The notes: generated by a model not told the origin, from the sequence alone. A stretch of DNA of 18,343 nt from Actinomycetota bacterium (GCA_016870295.1 VGBY01000010.1:1-18343); one strand, 5' to 3'; shown: positions 7,576 through 14,522, counted from the first letter of the stretch. Made by a program: numbers and translations.

Positions 7576-8022
7576 ATGCGACGCCTCGCACTCACCTACT
7601 GCTTCGTGGTGCTGTCAGCCGGCGGCTGCGCAACACAGGTCATCGAGTCGAAGGTCTCGACCACGGTCACCGATACGGTGACTGGCGACGACACTAATCT
7701 TGCCGGCGACGACTCTGATCTCTCTGGTGCCGACCTTGACGAGTTGGTCACGGTGCTACAAGTCGAGATGTCGGCGTTGAGCCGTGCAGTGCTCGACAGC
7801 GACGAGGCTGCTGCGCGTGCGCATCTCGACCGTATCAACCAAGCATGGGTCTATGCCGAGCCGCTCATCGTTGCCAAGTTTGGCGAGCTCGCCGACCAGA
7901 TCACCTACGACTTGCGTCGCGTAGTGGAACTGGCGCGCAGCGCCGTCGAACGCAACCGCCCCGCTGACGCCGACAAGGCAGTGGCGTTCTTGCGCCTCGC
8001 GATCGCTTCGCTAAATCTCTAG
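7576..8022 (+). CDS. Putative small lipoprotein, all-helical, function unknown
   Basis: This encodes 148 residues. The N-terminus MRRLALTYCFVVLSAGGC has a basic start, a hydrophobic stretch and a cysteine at 18; SAGGC is a weak lipobox, so lipoprotein status is likely but not certain. An acidic Asp/Thr-rich linker follows (about 25-52). The rest is predicted helix with a dense charged pattern, including LDRINQAWVYAEPLI and ELARSAVERNRPADADKA. I do not recognise the family. The gene lies 6 bases after the DtxR-family regulator, so co-transcription is very likely and a role in metal handling at the cell surface is a reasonable but untested guess. Its TAG shares bases with the TAG of the convergent helD-like gene (CTAG at 8019-8022). 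Confidence 0.72.
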   Translation: MRRLALTYCFVVLSAGGCATQVIESKVSTTVTDTVTGDDTNLAGDDSDLSGADLDELVTVLQVEMSALSRAVLDSDEAAARAHLDRINQAWVYAEPLIVAKFGELADQITYDLRRVVELARSAVERNRPADADKAVAFLRLAIASLNL

Positions 8023-10124
8023 TCGCGCAGTTCGTTCGGCAATTCGCGCGAGTGCACCACCACCAACTGTTGCGTTGAGCGCGTCAACGCCACATACACA
8101 CCGCGCGGCCCCACGTCGGGCGATTCGTACATCGCGGTGGGTTCCACCACGATCACGCCGTCCATTTCTAGACCCTTCACCACGCTGACCGGCACGATCG
8201 TGAGCGTGGCCTCGAGTGCTGATGCACCGGCGCGTCCGTGCGCGACACCGGCTGCGTCGAGCGCAGCCGCAATGTCGTCGGCCATCTCGTCAGGGCATAC
8301 CACCGCGACTCGCCCAGCAGAAAGTGCATCATGCAACGAGCGCGCCTGCGACACCACGCAGGCGATGAGTTCAGCCGGCGATACACGCACGATCTGCGGA
8401 TCATGGTCGCCCTCGCGCACGGCAGTGGGTGGCGTTTGGCCGGGTGCCGCGGTAGCGAGCAGACGACCGGCGAACTCCATGATTTGTCGTGGAATGCGGT
8501 AGCCCACCGACAATTCCGCAACCTTCGCATCACGATTCTGCGGCAGCAGGTTCAACACGTCGCTCCAGTCGGATGGCGCAAACGGCCCGGTTGCTTGCGC
8601 GATGTCGCCGACCACCGTCATCGCGCCGTTCAACGAACGCCGTGCCACCATCTGCAGTTGCATCGGCGTGAGGTCTTGCACCTCGTCGACGATGATGTGG
8701 CCGTACTGCTCGATCTCGTCATCCTCGTCAACCGCGCCACCCTTGCGCGGCTTCGGCCCCAGCAGGCTGCGGGCCTCGTCAAGCAGCGCAGCATCGGCGT
8801 CACTGAATCGCGCGTGGGCCAGCGACTCTGCACGCGGGCGATACAACGCGGCAACCTCGTCGTCGGTCAACAGGTCACGACCGGCCGAACGCAACAATGC
8901 CTTCGAGCCAAACAAGTCGTGCAGCAACTCTTCTGCTGCAAGCGACGGCCAGATGGTGAACATCAGTGCGCGAAACTCCGCAAACTCGCGCAGCCGGGCT
9001 CGCGCACTGCCCAACGTGTACTCCTGATCGCGCATGCTGGGCATCAGCATCGCAACGAGTTCGCCTTCGACCGCCCGGCACAATTCGTTGTGCCGCTTCG
9101 TACGACGACGGGCCTCGCGCACCACGCGTGACACGTCTCTCGGTCGTAATCGCAACACGCTGCCGCCGAACGGCAACTCGAAGTCTGAGGTAATCGTGCG
9201 TTGGCGCTGGGTGATGGCGCGCTCGATCAACTTCACCATGCGCAGGTCACCCTTCACACGGCGCGTGGGCGCTGGGTCGACGAGGCCGAATCGAACGCCG
9301 CCGATCAAGTCAGACAGCACCACTTCACGCACTCCGGATTCACCGAGCGACGGCAACACTCGCTCGATGTAACGCAAGAACACACGGTTGGGGCCGACGA
9401 CGAGCACACCTTGATCGGCGAGCGGGAATCGATGCGTATATAAGAGGTACGCAGCGCGATGCAGCGCCACGACGGTCTTGCCCGTACCGGGGCCGCCCTG
9501 CACGACGAGCACGCCCTTGTTCGGGGCGCGGATGATGACGTCCTGCTCGGCTTGAATCGTGGCGACGATGTCACCGAGTTGTCCGCTGCGACCCTTGCGC
9601 AAGGTGGCCAGCAGCGTGCTCTGCCCGCGCAGTTGCGGCTGGTCGAGACCGTCATCCTTGCCGATGCCGAGGTGGCCTGCGCCGAAGAGTTCGTCTTCGA
9701 TCGCCGTCAGTTTGCGACCTTCCATCATGAAGTGGCGGCGGCGCACCAGTTGCATCGTGTCACGACCCGTGGCGCGATAGAACGGCTCGGCAATCGGCGC
9801 CCGCCAGTCGATCACCAATTGGTTGTTGTCTTGGTCGGGCACCGCCAAGCGCCCGATGTGGAACGCCTCCGGATTACCGCCACCGTCGGGGGTGCGATCG
9901 ATACGGCCAAAGACGAGCGCGGCGTCGCCAATGTCGAGGTCGTTCAACATCTGCACCAACTTCTCGTCGAAATAGTTGCGCTCGTAGCGCTCCTGGAAGG
10001 TGCCGCCCGTCTGCCCCGTCGTCAGTTTGCGGATGCCGAGCGCCTGTTCGCGCGCCGACGCCAGGCTCAGGTAAGCGCGATCAATGTGCGCTTGTTCGGC
10101 GGGTAGATCGGGGTGTTCGGTCAT
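8019..10124 (-). CDS. HelD-like UvrD/Rep-family ATPase (RNA polymerase recycling factor)
   Basis: This is a 701-residue superfamily 1 helicase-like protein of the actinobacterial HelD type. HelD binds RNA polymerase, frees stalled complexes from nucleic acid and, in some actinomycetes (HelR), protects against rifampicin. An N-terminal arm region (about 1-65) includes ERNYFDEKLVQMLNDLD. Then come FHIGRLAV and VIDWRAPIAEPFYRATGR (about 88-121), the usual HelD lead-in. ATPase motifs are GGPGTGKT (210-217), DEVQD (480-484), GYR (541-543), VVKGLEMDGVIV (648-659) and VALTRSTQQLVV (678-689). All key residues are intact. ATG at 10124 lacks a clear Shine-Dalgarno; CCCAAAA precedes it. HelD is favoured over UvrD or PcrA because of length, the N-terminal arm and the WRAP block. 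Rifampicin protection cannot be judged from sequence. Confidence 0.88.
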   Translation of the reverse strand: MTEHPDLPAEQAHIDRAYLSLASAREQALGIRKLTTGQTGGTFQERYERNYFDEKLVQMLNDLDIGDAALVFGRIDRTPDGGGNPEAFHIGRLAVPDQDNNQLVIDWRAPIAEPFYRATGRDTMQLVRRRHFMMEGRKLTAIEDELFGAGHLGIGKDDGLDQPQLRGQSTLLATLRKGRSGQLGDIVATIQAEQDVIIRAPNKGVLVVQGGPGTGKTVVALHRAAYLLYTHRFPLADQGVLVVGPNRVFLRYIERVLPSLGESGVREVVLSDLIGGVRFGLVDPAPTRRVKGDLRMVKLIERAITQRQRTITSDFELPFGGSVLRLRPRDVSRVVREARRRTKRHNELCRAVEGELVAMLMPSMRDQEYTLGSARARLREFAEFRALMFTIWPSLAAEELLHDLFGSKALLRSAGRDLLTDDEVAALYRPRAESLAHARFSDADAALLDEARSLLGPKPRKGGAVDEDDEIEQYGHIIVDEVQDLTPMQLQMVARRSLNGAMTVVGDIAQATGPFAPSDWSDVLNLLPQNRDAKVAELSVGYRIPRQIMEFAGRLLATAAPGQTPPTAVREGDHDPQIVRVSPAELIACVVSQARSLHDALSAGRVAVVCPDEMADDIAAALDAAGVAHGRAGASALEATLTIVPVSVVKGLEMDGVIVVEPTAMYESPDVGPRGVYVALTRSTQQLVVVHSRELPNELRD

Positions 10125-10216
10125 TTTTGGGATTTATGAATGCTACCTACCGAATATCCACGCACGATTACGCACATTGGTGCACACACCTGACAAAGTG
10201 ATGTTTGGTTCCAAGT

Positions 10217-10234
10217 CGGTGCCGAGCAGCACCG
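10217..10234 (+). promoter_or_regulatory. Hairpin in the leader of the lipoprotein operon
   Basis: CGGTGC (10217-10222) and GCACCG (10229-10234) pair around the 6-base loop CGAGCA, 22 bases before the AAGGAG site (10257-10262). It is the only clear structure in the 144-base gap between the divergent starts at 10124 and 10269. I could not assign -10 and -35 boxes there with confidence. Confidence 0.3.
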
Positions 10235-10256
10235 GACAACATCCGACTCACCCGAC

Positions 10257-10262
10257 AAGGAG
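10257..10262 (+). promoter_or_regulatory. Ribosome binding site of the lipoprotein gene
   Basis: AAGGAG is 6 bases before the ATG at 10269 and fixes this start; the resulting N-terminus is a proper lipoprotein signal. Confidence 0.75.
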
Positions 10263-10268
10263 CCACTC

Positions 10269-10946
10269 ATGTCTCTCTTCATTCGGCGCGGCGCGTTTGC
10301 CATCGTGCTCGTTGCCTCGCTCACTGCATGCGTTGCACCGCCATCGCTGAGTTTCGGCGAGGCAGAACAGAGCACCCCGGGAGAGCTGTCGTTCGGCGAC
10401 GAACGCACCGCAGACGAGAACTCACTTGGCGACGACACGATCGATGCGCCGTCTGACTCCGCCACCGCCGTACCCTCTGAGCCCGCTACTTCGGTGCCTA
10501 CCGAGCCTGCAAACGCCGACGGTGTGGAGTCGGCGTTCTCCCGCCTGATCAACGGCTGGACGAACTGCTTTCACCGCCCAGCGCGTTGCGATGTTGCGGG
10601 TCTGACTGCCGTTGATTCCCCCGAACGCCAACGACTCACCGAGTCACTCGCGTTTTACACCACCGAAAAGATGCGCACGAAGCCCGACGAGGGTCGCCTG
10701 CAGTGGGCAATCGAGTCGCTCGCGCTCACCACACCCGATCGAGCCCGCCTCGTGACCTGCGAGTACGACACAAGAATCTTCTTCGACTCGAGCATGGCCG
10801 ACACCGAAATCGGCGACATCATCTTCGACACCACCATCTGGACTCGTCGCGTCGAGTGGACGCTCGCCCGCGTCGACGAGTCGTGGAGCCTCTGGTCGCG
10901 GCGCATCGACCGACGCTCGCCCGTCGCGCGGTTCTGCACGCCATGA
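10269..10946 (+). CDS. Lipoprotein with disordered linker and globular C-terminal domain, function unknown
   Basis: This encodes 225 residues. A type II signal peptide ends in SLTAC (C21), preceded by basic RR and a hydrophobic core, so the protein should be membrane-anchored outside the cell. Residues 22-80 are low-complexity, rich in Ser, Thr, Pro, Glu and Asp, with near-repeats such as LSFGEAE/LSFGDER and PSEPATSVPTEPA: a tether. The C-terminal part (about 85-225) looks folded, with FSRLINGWTNCFHRPARCD and a Trp-rich end (TIWTRRVEWTLARVDESWSLWSRR), where the alternating VEWTLARVDESWSLW resembles the last strands of NTF2-like or LppX-like folds. The Cys in TNCF and RCD, VTC and FCT could form two disulfides. 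I do not recognise a named family. Its TGA overlaps the start of the secreted-protein gene (ATGA). Confidence 0.75.
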   Translation: MSLFIRRGAFAIVLVASLTACVAPPSLSFGEAEQSTPGELSFGDERTADENSLGDDTIDAPSDSATAVPSEPATSVPTEPANADGVESAFSRLINGWTNCFHRPARCDVAGLTAVDSPERQRLTESLAFYTTEKMRTKPDEGRLQWAIESLALTTPDRARLVTCEYDTRIFFDSSMADTEIGDIIFDTTIWTRRVEWTLARVDESWSLWSRRIDRRSPVARFCTP

Positions 10947-11749
10947 CCACCTTTACTCGGCTCGCGTCGCACATCAGTTTCATCGTTGCGAGTTGTCTGC
11001 TGGCGGCCGTCGTCGACTCTTCCAGTGCACATGCCGCGGAAGCCGGCGTCGACGGTGACCATATCTATGCAGGTGTCTCGTACAGTTCCATCGAGTCATA
11101 CGACCGCTGCGAATGGGTGCGGCCCATCACGATTCACGAACAAGGTGTGAGTCCATCCGTGGTCATGCGCCAGTGGCAAGGCATCACCTGGTCGCTCTAC
11201 GTTTGTGCGCGCGACGGTACCGAGCAATTCGCTTGGCTACCAGAGATCACCACCGAAGAAGTCGCAGAGTCGACACGCAGCGTGGTGCGTGAACTCATCC
11301 CGATGCTGACGGAGAACTTCTCGCCGGTCCCCCATCGTGGTGTGGTGAAGACCCCGACATGGTTCTGGGTCAACCCGCTGTTGTGGCGGCCGGTATCCGT
11401 CACCGCCTTTGTACCCACCCCGAATGGCGTGCTCGCCGTGACGACGACGGCTACACCGGAGTCACTCGAGTTCTCCCCGGGTGATGGCATCGGTGAGACC
11501 GTCGAATGCGACGGGCCCGGCACACCGTGGACGTCGCTCTTGCCAAAGTTCATCCACTCTGAGTGTCAGTACGAATACCCCGTGCCGTCCAGCGTGCGCA
11601 ACGACGGCATCTACCGCGCACGCCTCGACACCGTGTGGAAGATCACCTGGCGCACGAACGTCGGTGTCTCGGGTCGACTGCCTGATGTGCGGCTTGGGGC
11701 CACACATGCGATGCGCATCCGCGAGCTGCACGCCGTCGTAAAGAAGTAA
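10943..11749 (+). CDS. Secreted actinobacterial-type conserved protein, possibly beta-sandwich (PKD-like)
   Basis: This encodes 268 residues with a Sec signal peptide (about 1-32; likely cut after SSAHA). The mature part has an N-terminal region (about 36-120), then a conserved-looking block from PTWFWVNPLLWRPVSVTA through LAVTTTATPESLEFSPGDG to VECDGPGTPWT. It ends with a Cys-containing strand (ECQYEYPVPSS), RARLDTVWKITWRTN and a final MRIRELHAVV. This pattern of W-NP-W-P, a SVTATATP-like strand, C-GPGTPW and W-WTSN resembles hypothetical secreted proteins of Streptomyces and relatives, some near tad/flp pilus genes; that is from memory, not a search. ATG 10943 overlaps the upstream stop as ATGA, so the lipoprotein and this protein are made together and may interact outside the membrane. 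A longer frame from 10703 lies inside the upstream gene and was rejected. Confidence 0.75.
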   Translation: MTTFTRLASHISFIVASCLLAAVVDSSSAHAAEAGVDGDHIYAGVSYSSIESYDRCEWVRPITIHEQGVSPSVVMRQWQGITWSLYVCARDGTEQFAWLPEITTEEVAESTRSVVRELIPMLTENFSPVPHRGVVKTPTWFWVNPLLWRPVSVTAFVPTPNGVLAVTTTATPESLEFSPGDGIGETVECDGPGTPWTSLLPKFIHSECQYEYPVPSSVRNDGIYRARLDTVWKITWRTNVGVSGRLPDVRLGATHAMRIRELHAVVKK

Positions 11750-11772
11750 TGGTCACTCCCACCCCACACACG

Positions 11773-11818
11773 AGCGAGCCGAAACCGAGCCCGAAACTTT
11801 TCTGGGGCTCGCCTCGCT
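11773..11818 (+). terminator. Two-tier hairpin after the secreted-protein gene
   Basis: CGAGCCC (11786-11792) pairs with GGGCTCG (11805-11811) around a 12-base loop. An outer stem of AGCGAG (11773-11778) with CTCGCT (11813-11818) closes over a 7/1 internal loop. It begins 24 bases after the stop at 11749. There is no T-run after it, so it may act as a Rho-assisted or bidirectional terminator, or be part of the leader of the cold-shock gene 78 bases downstream. Confidence 0.45.
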
Positions 11819-11895
11819 AATTCGCAATCGGCTCGGTAGTGTGTTTGTTTGACGCACCATTCGGTGGGTCACGACAAGCAAAGAAATGAGTAATC

Positions 11896-12099
11896 ATGCC
11901 AACCGGTACCGTCAAGTTCTTCAATGACGAGAAGGGTTTCGGATTCATCTCTCGCGATGGCGAGCAGGATGTCTTCGTGCACTTCTCCAACATCGAAGGC
12001 ACCGGGCGCCGCACCCTTCTCGCGGGCCAACAGGTCGAGTTCGAACTCGGTCAGGGCCGCAAGGGTGTTGAAGCGCACAACGTAAAAGTCATCGGTTGA
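11896..12099 (+). CDS. CspA-family cold-shock protein
   Basis: This is a 67-residue single-domain nucleic-acid chaperone of standard length. RNP1 is KGFGFI (13-18) and RNP2 is VFVHF (26-30); the N-terminus GTVKFFNDEKGFGFI is diagnostic. It binds single-stranded RNA or DNA in the cytoplasm and prevents mRNA secondary structure. The linker between strands 3 and 4 reads GTGRRTLLAGQQVEFEL, a mild departure from the common G-(Y/F)-(K/R)-(S/T)-L form. A weak purine stretch AAAGAAATGAG precedes the ATG. The 146-base gap upstream contains the two-tier hairpin and could include a structured 5' leader, as is known for cold-shock mRNAs. A hairpin terminator follows. Confidence 0.95.
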   Translation: MPTGTVKFFNDEKGFGFISRDGEQDVFVHFSNIEGTGRRTLLAGQQVEFELGQGRKGVEAHNVKVIG

Positions 12100-12105
12100 T
12101 CCGAC

Positions 12106-12132
12106 GCGGGGCGCGACCCCGTTTGCACTTTT
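12106..12132 (+). terminator. Intrinsic terminator after the cold-shock gene
   Basis: CGGGG (12107-12111) and CCCCG (12117-12121) form a GC stem with loop CGCGA, followed by GTTTGCACTTTT. It starts 7 bases after the cspA-type stop, between it and the ATG at 12157, so the next gene may have its own promoter or depend on readthrough. Confidence 0.6.
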
Positions 12133-12156
12133 CATCTGAGATGAGGTGAGCCGTTC

Positions 12157-12690
12157 ATGCCCTTGAATCTGGCGCGTGACCAAATCATCGTTGAACGGCG
12201 CTATCTGGCCGTGTTCGCCACGGTGAGCGACGAGTCGCTCACCGCGCTGGCGGTCGCCCTCCCCGATTCGTTGCGTGACCCGTTCGCGCGCGCCGTCGGG
12301 TTACGTCGTGGGGCCTATGACGATTCCGCGACGCTGGCCGACAGCATCCGCAAAGGGATGGTCGCCCGCAAGTCGGTGATCGATGCCGGTGTGCTGCTCA
12401 GCGAACCGTGCACCGGATACTTCGTCGACACGCTCGGTGAAGCGAGCGACGATCCATCGTTCGACGATCTGCAGTCGTTGATCCCTACGGCGATCGAGAA
12501 ATTCGGTCTGGATGCCGTACGGCTGATGGCCGTGCAATACTCCGTGGCACTCGGCGGTTTCAAGCGGCTGGTGAACGAAGACGAGCGCTTCAAGATTCCT
12601 GCGTCGAACACCGCCGTGCCATCACGCCCGACCGCCATCGACCAAGAGGCCAAGCGGGCAGCCCGTCGCGAGCGTCGCCAGAAGCGTTAA
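12157..12690 (+). CDS. Uncharacterised 177-residue protein with basic tail
   Basis: No family is recognised. There is no signal peptide or membrane segment, so it is probably cytoplasmic. The body (about 1-145) alternates helices: an opening VERRYLAVFATVSDESLTAL, then LADSIRKGMVARKSVIDAGVLL, DDLQSLIPTAIEKFG and AVRLMAVQYSVALGGFKRLV. The end (about 158-177) is strongly basic, TAIDQEAKRAARRERRQKR, and might contact nucleic acid. A GAGGTGA stretch (12143-12149) sits 7 bases before the ATG. The gene follows the cold-shock gene by 57 bases across a terminator-like hairpin. Its TAA (12688-12690) overlaps the first base of the 36-bp tandem repeat shared with the end of glnK. Function is open. Confidence 0.75.
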   Translation: MPLNLARDQIIVERRYLAVFATVSDESLTALAVALPDSLRDPFARAVGLRRGAYDDSATLADSIRKGMVARKSVIDAGVLLSEPCTGYFVDTLGEASDDPSFDDLQSLIPTAIEKFGLDAVRLMAVQYSVALGGFKRLVNEDERFKIPASNTAVPSRPTAIDQEAKRAARRERRQKR

Positions 12691-12775
12691 ATCGCGTCGC
12701 GACGCAACACCGGGTCGCAACGCTAAATCGCGTCGCGACGCAACACCGGGTCGCAACGCTAAATCGCGTCGCGAC
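12689..12775. repeat. 36-bp tandem repeat with internal hairpins at the convergence with glnK
   Basis: Units start at 12689, 12725 and 12761; the first two are complete and identical, the third stops after 15 bases. Each begins AAATCGCGTCGCGACGCAAC and contains the 12-base palindrome GCGTCGCGACGC. Across each junction GTCGCAACGC pairs with GCGTCGCGAC (one mismatch) around loop TAAATC: 12714-12739 and 12750-12775. The second gains a G-C pair (12749/12776) and is followed by TTCTTCC, so it can act as a terminator for the plus-strand gene. The glnK stop (12761-12759) is at the loop edge. Units are adjacent with no spacers, so this is not CRISPR. Confidence 0.9.
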
Positions 12776-13097
12776 CTTCTTCCCCGGTGCGGATGCGCAC
12801 GACGCGTGACACGTCGGTGATCCACACTTTGCCGTCGCCAATCTTGCCCGTACCGGCGCTCTTGACGATCACTTCGACGACGCGGTCAGCGACCGTGTCC
12901 TCGACGACCAACTCGAGTCGCACCTTCGGGATGAGATCCACCTTGTATTCGGCGCCGCGATATGTCTCGACGTGTCCGCCTTGACGGCCGAACCCGCGCA
13001 CTTCGGTGACGGTGATGCCCGTGACGTTGGCCGCCTTGAGGGCGTCCTTCACGTCATCCAGTTTGAACGGCTTGATGATTGCGGTAATGAGTTTCAT
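12759..13097 (-). CDS. glnK: PII nitrogen-regulatory protein GlnK
   Basis: This is a 112-residue trimeric signal protein that reads 2-oxoglutarate, ATP/ADP and nitrogen status, and on ammonium excess plugs the Amt channel. The start MKLITAIIKPFKLDDVKDAL is diagnostic. The T-loop carries YRGAEYKVD with Y51, the residue modified by uridylylation or, in actinobacteria, adenylylation. The B-loop TGKIGDGKVW (about 83-92) and C-loop RIRTGE (101-106) are intact. AAGGAG (13109-13104) lies 6 bases before the ATG at 13097. It is 34 bases after amt in the same direction, the conserved amt-glnK operon. The last codons GRDAI and the TAG are formed by the third, partial copy of the 36-bp repeat. Confidence 0.97.
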   Translation of the reverse strand: MKLITAIIKPFKLDDVKDALKAANVTGITVTEVRGFGRQGGHVETYRGAEYKVDLIPKVRLELVVEDTVADRVVEVIVKSAGTGKIGDGKVWITDVSRVVRIRTGEEGRDAI

Positions 13098-13131
13098 GTT
13101 GTGCTCCTTGGTTGTTCTCGTGGGTTACCGA

Positions 13132-14517
13132 CTAAGCCAGCGCTCGATCACTGCCGTAGCCCGGTGAACCGTGCTCGTGCACATCGAGACCTTCGCGCTC
13201 TTCCTGCTCTGATACTCGCAGACCCACGGTCGCCTTGATGACTGCGAACAGGATCACCGAGGCGACCAGCACGAATGCAGCAACCGCCACCACGCCGATG
13301 ATTTGTGACACCAACTGGTCGGTGCCGCCGCCGTAGAACAATCCCTTGGCAACGACTCCCTCAACTTCCTCGTTGGAGAACAGACCGACTGCGATGGTGC
13401 CGAATACACCGCACACACCGTGCACGGAGATGGCGCCAACCGGATCGTCGACCTTGATCTTGTCGAAGAAGGCGACTGCGTACACCACGAGTACTCCGCT
13501 TACGGCACCGATGATGAGCGAGCCCACCGTGGTGACGGCGAAGCAACCTGCGGTGATACCGACCAATCCGGCGAGAAGACCGTTGCCGGTCATTGCAACA
13601 TCGGTCTTACCGCTCTGCAGCTTGGTGAGCAGTGCAGCGACGACGGCACCGGCGCCCGCAGCAATCATCGTGGTGGTGGCGATGCGACCGACGATCGGGT
13701 CGGCACCGAGCCACGACCCTCCGTTGAACCCGAACCAGCCAACGAAGAGAATCAGACAGCCGATGATTGCGAACGGAATCGAGTGGCCGGGAATGGCCCG
13801 TGGCTTACCGTCGGCACCGTAGCGACCGATACGCGGTCCGAGAGCGCGGGCGGCAGCGAAGGCAGCAACGCCACCAGTCATGTGCACGATGGTCGACCCG
13901 GCAAAGTCATGGAACGGTGTCGACAGCTGATAGAGCCAGCCACCACCCCACTGCCAGCGGACGACGATCGGATAGATCACGGCGGTCATTACCACCGCAT
14001 ACGTCACATATCCGATGAACTTCGTGCGCTCGGCCATGGCCCCCGACACGATCGTCGCAGCAGTCGCCGCGAAGGCCGCTTGGAAAATGAAGAAGGTGAA
14101 CGGTGTGAGATTGCCATAGGCAAACGCACCGTCACCAATCAGCCAGCCGCCGCCACCGATGTACGCCCCGAGCCCGTCAAATACGCCGCCGAAGGCGATT
14201 GCGTAACCGACGAGGTAGAAGGCAACGATGCCGATTGCGACATTGACGAAGTTCTTCATCACGATGTTGCCGGCATTCTTGGCGCGGGTGAGCCCCGCTT
14301 CCACGAGCACGAATCCTGCGTGCATGAAGATGACTAGTGCGGTCGCAACGAGAATGAACACGTTGTCGAGCGTGACCTGCAGGCCTGGTACGAGCGACTG
14401 CAAATCTTCCAGGCTCGGCGGCGCGTCCTCTGCTGCGCGAGCCACCGCTGGTATTGCTGTGGCGAAAACTCCACCAAGGGCTACAACCCGCCCAGTGAAT
14501 CGAGTAAGTGATTTCAA
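13132..14517 (-). CDS. amt: Ammonium transporter Amt
   Basis: This is a trimeric ammonium channel of 461 residues. A signal peptide (about 1-28, cut near AVARA|AED) precedes eleven expected helices. The twin pore histidines are present: H212 in AGSTIVHMTGG (H168 of E. coli AmtB) and H366 in SVHGVCGVFG (H318). ERTKFIGYVTYAV and LILFVGWFGFNGGSW are family hallmarks. The soluble tail (about 430-461) ends EREGLDVHEHGSPGYG, the conserved Amt C-terminal motif needed for subunit cooperation. The start is TTG at 14517, chosen because AAGGAGG lies 5 bases before it and the signal peptide follows directly. The leader contains a CCCGT/ACGGG stem-loop, and possible GlnR-like sites lie upstream. It is the first gene of the amt-glnK operon. 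Confidence 0.97.
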   Translation of the reverse strand: MKSLTRFTGRVVALGGVFATAIPAVARAAEDAPPSLEDLQSLVPGLQVTLDNVFILVATALVIFMHAGFVLVEAGLTRAKNAGNIVMKNFVNVAIGIVAFYLVGYAIAFGGVFDGLGAYIGGGGWLIGDGAFAYGNLTPFTFFIFQAAFAATAATIVSGAMAERTKFIGYVTYAVVMTAVIYPIVVRWQWGGGWLYQLSTPFHDFAGSTIVHMTGGVAAFAAARALGPRIGRYGADGKPRAIPGHSIPFAIIGCLILFVGWFGFNGGSWLGADPIVGRIATTTMIAAGAGAVVAALLTKLQSGKTDVAMTGNGLLAGLVGITAGCFAVTTVGSLIIGAVSGVLVVYAVAFFDKIKVDDPVGAISVHGVCGVFGTIAVGLFSNEEVEGVVAKGLFYGGGTDQLVSQIIGVVAVAAFVLVASVILFAVIKATVGLRVSEQEEREGLDVHEHGSPGYGSDRALA

Positions 14518-14522
14518 CGTAT

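Noticed and set aside
10125..10268. Rifampicin-associated element upstream of the helD-like gene
   Set aside because: No long inverted repeat of that type is visible; the only structure is a 6-bp hairpin on the lipoprotein side.
12689..12775. 36-bp repeats suggestive of a CRISPR array
   Set aside because: The units are directly adjacent with no spacers, there are only 2.4 copies, and no cas gene is present.
13420..14337. Plus-strand open frame of 305 codons inside amt
   Set aside because: The opposite strand encodes an unambiguous ammonium transporter; the frame has low-complexity acidic and His-rich composition.
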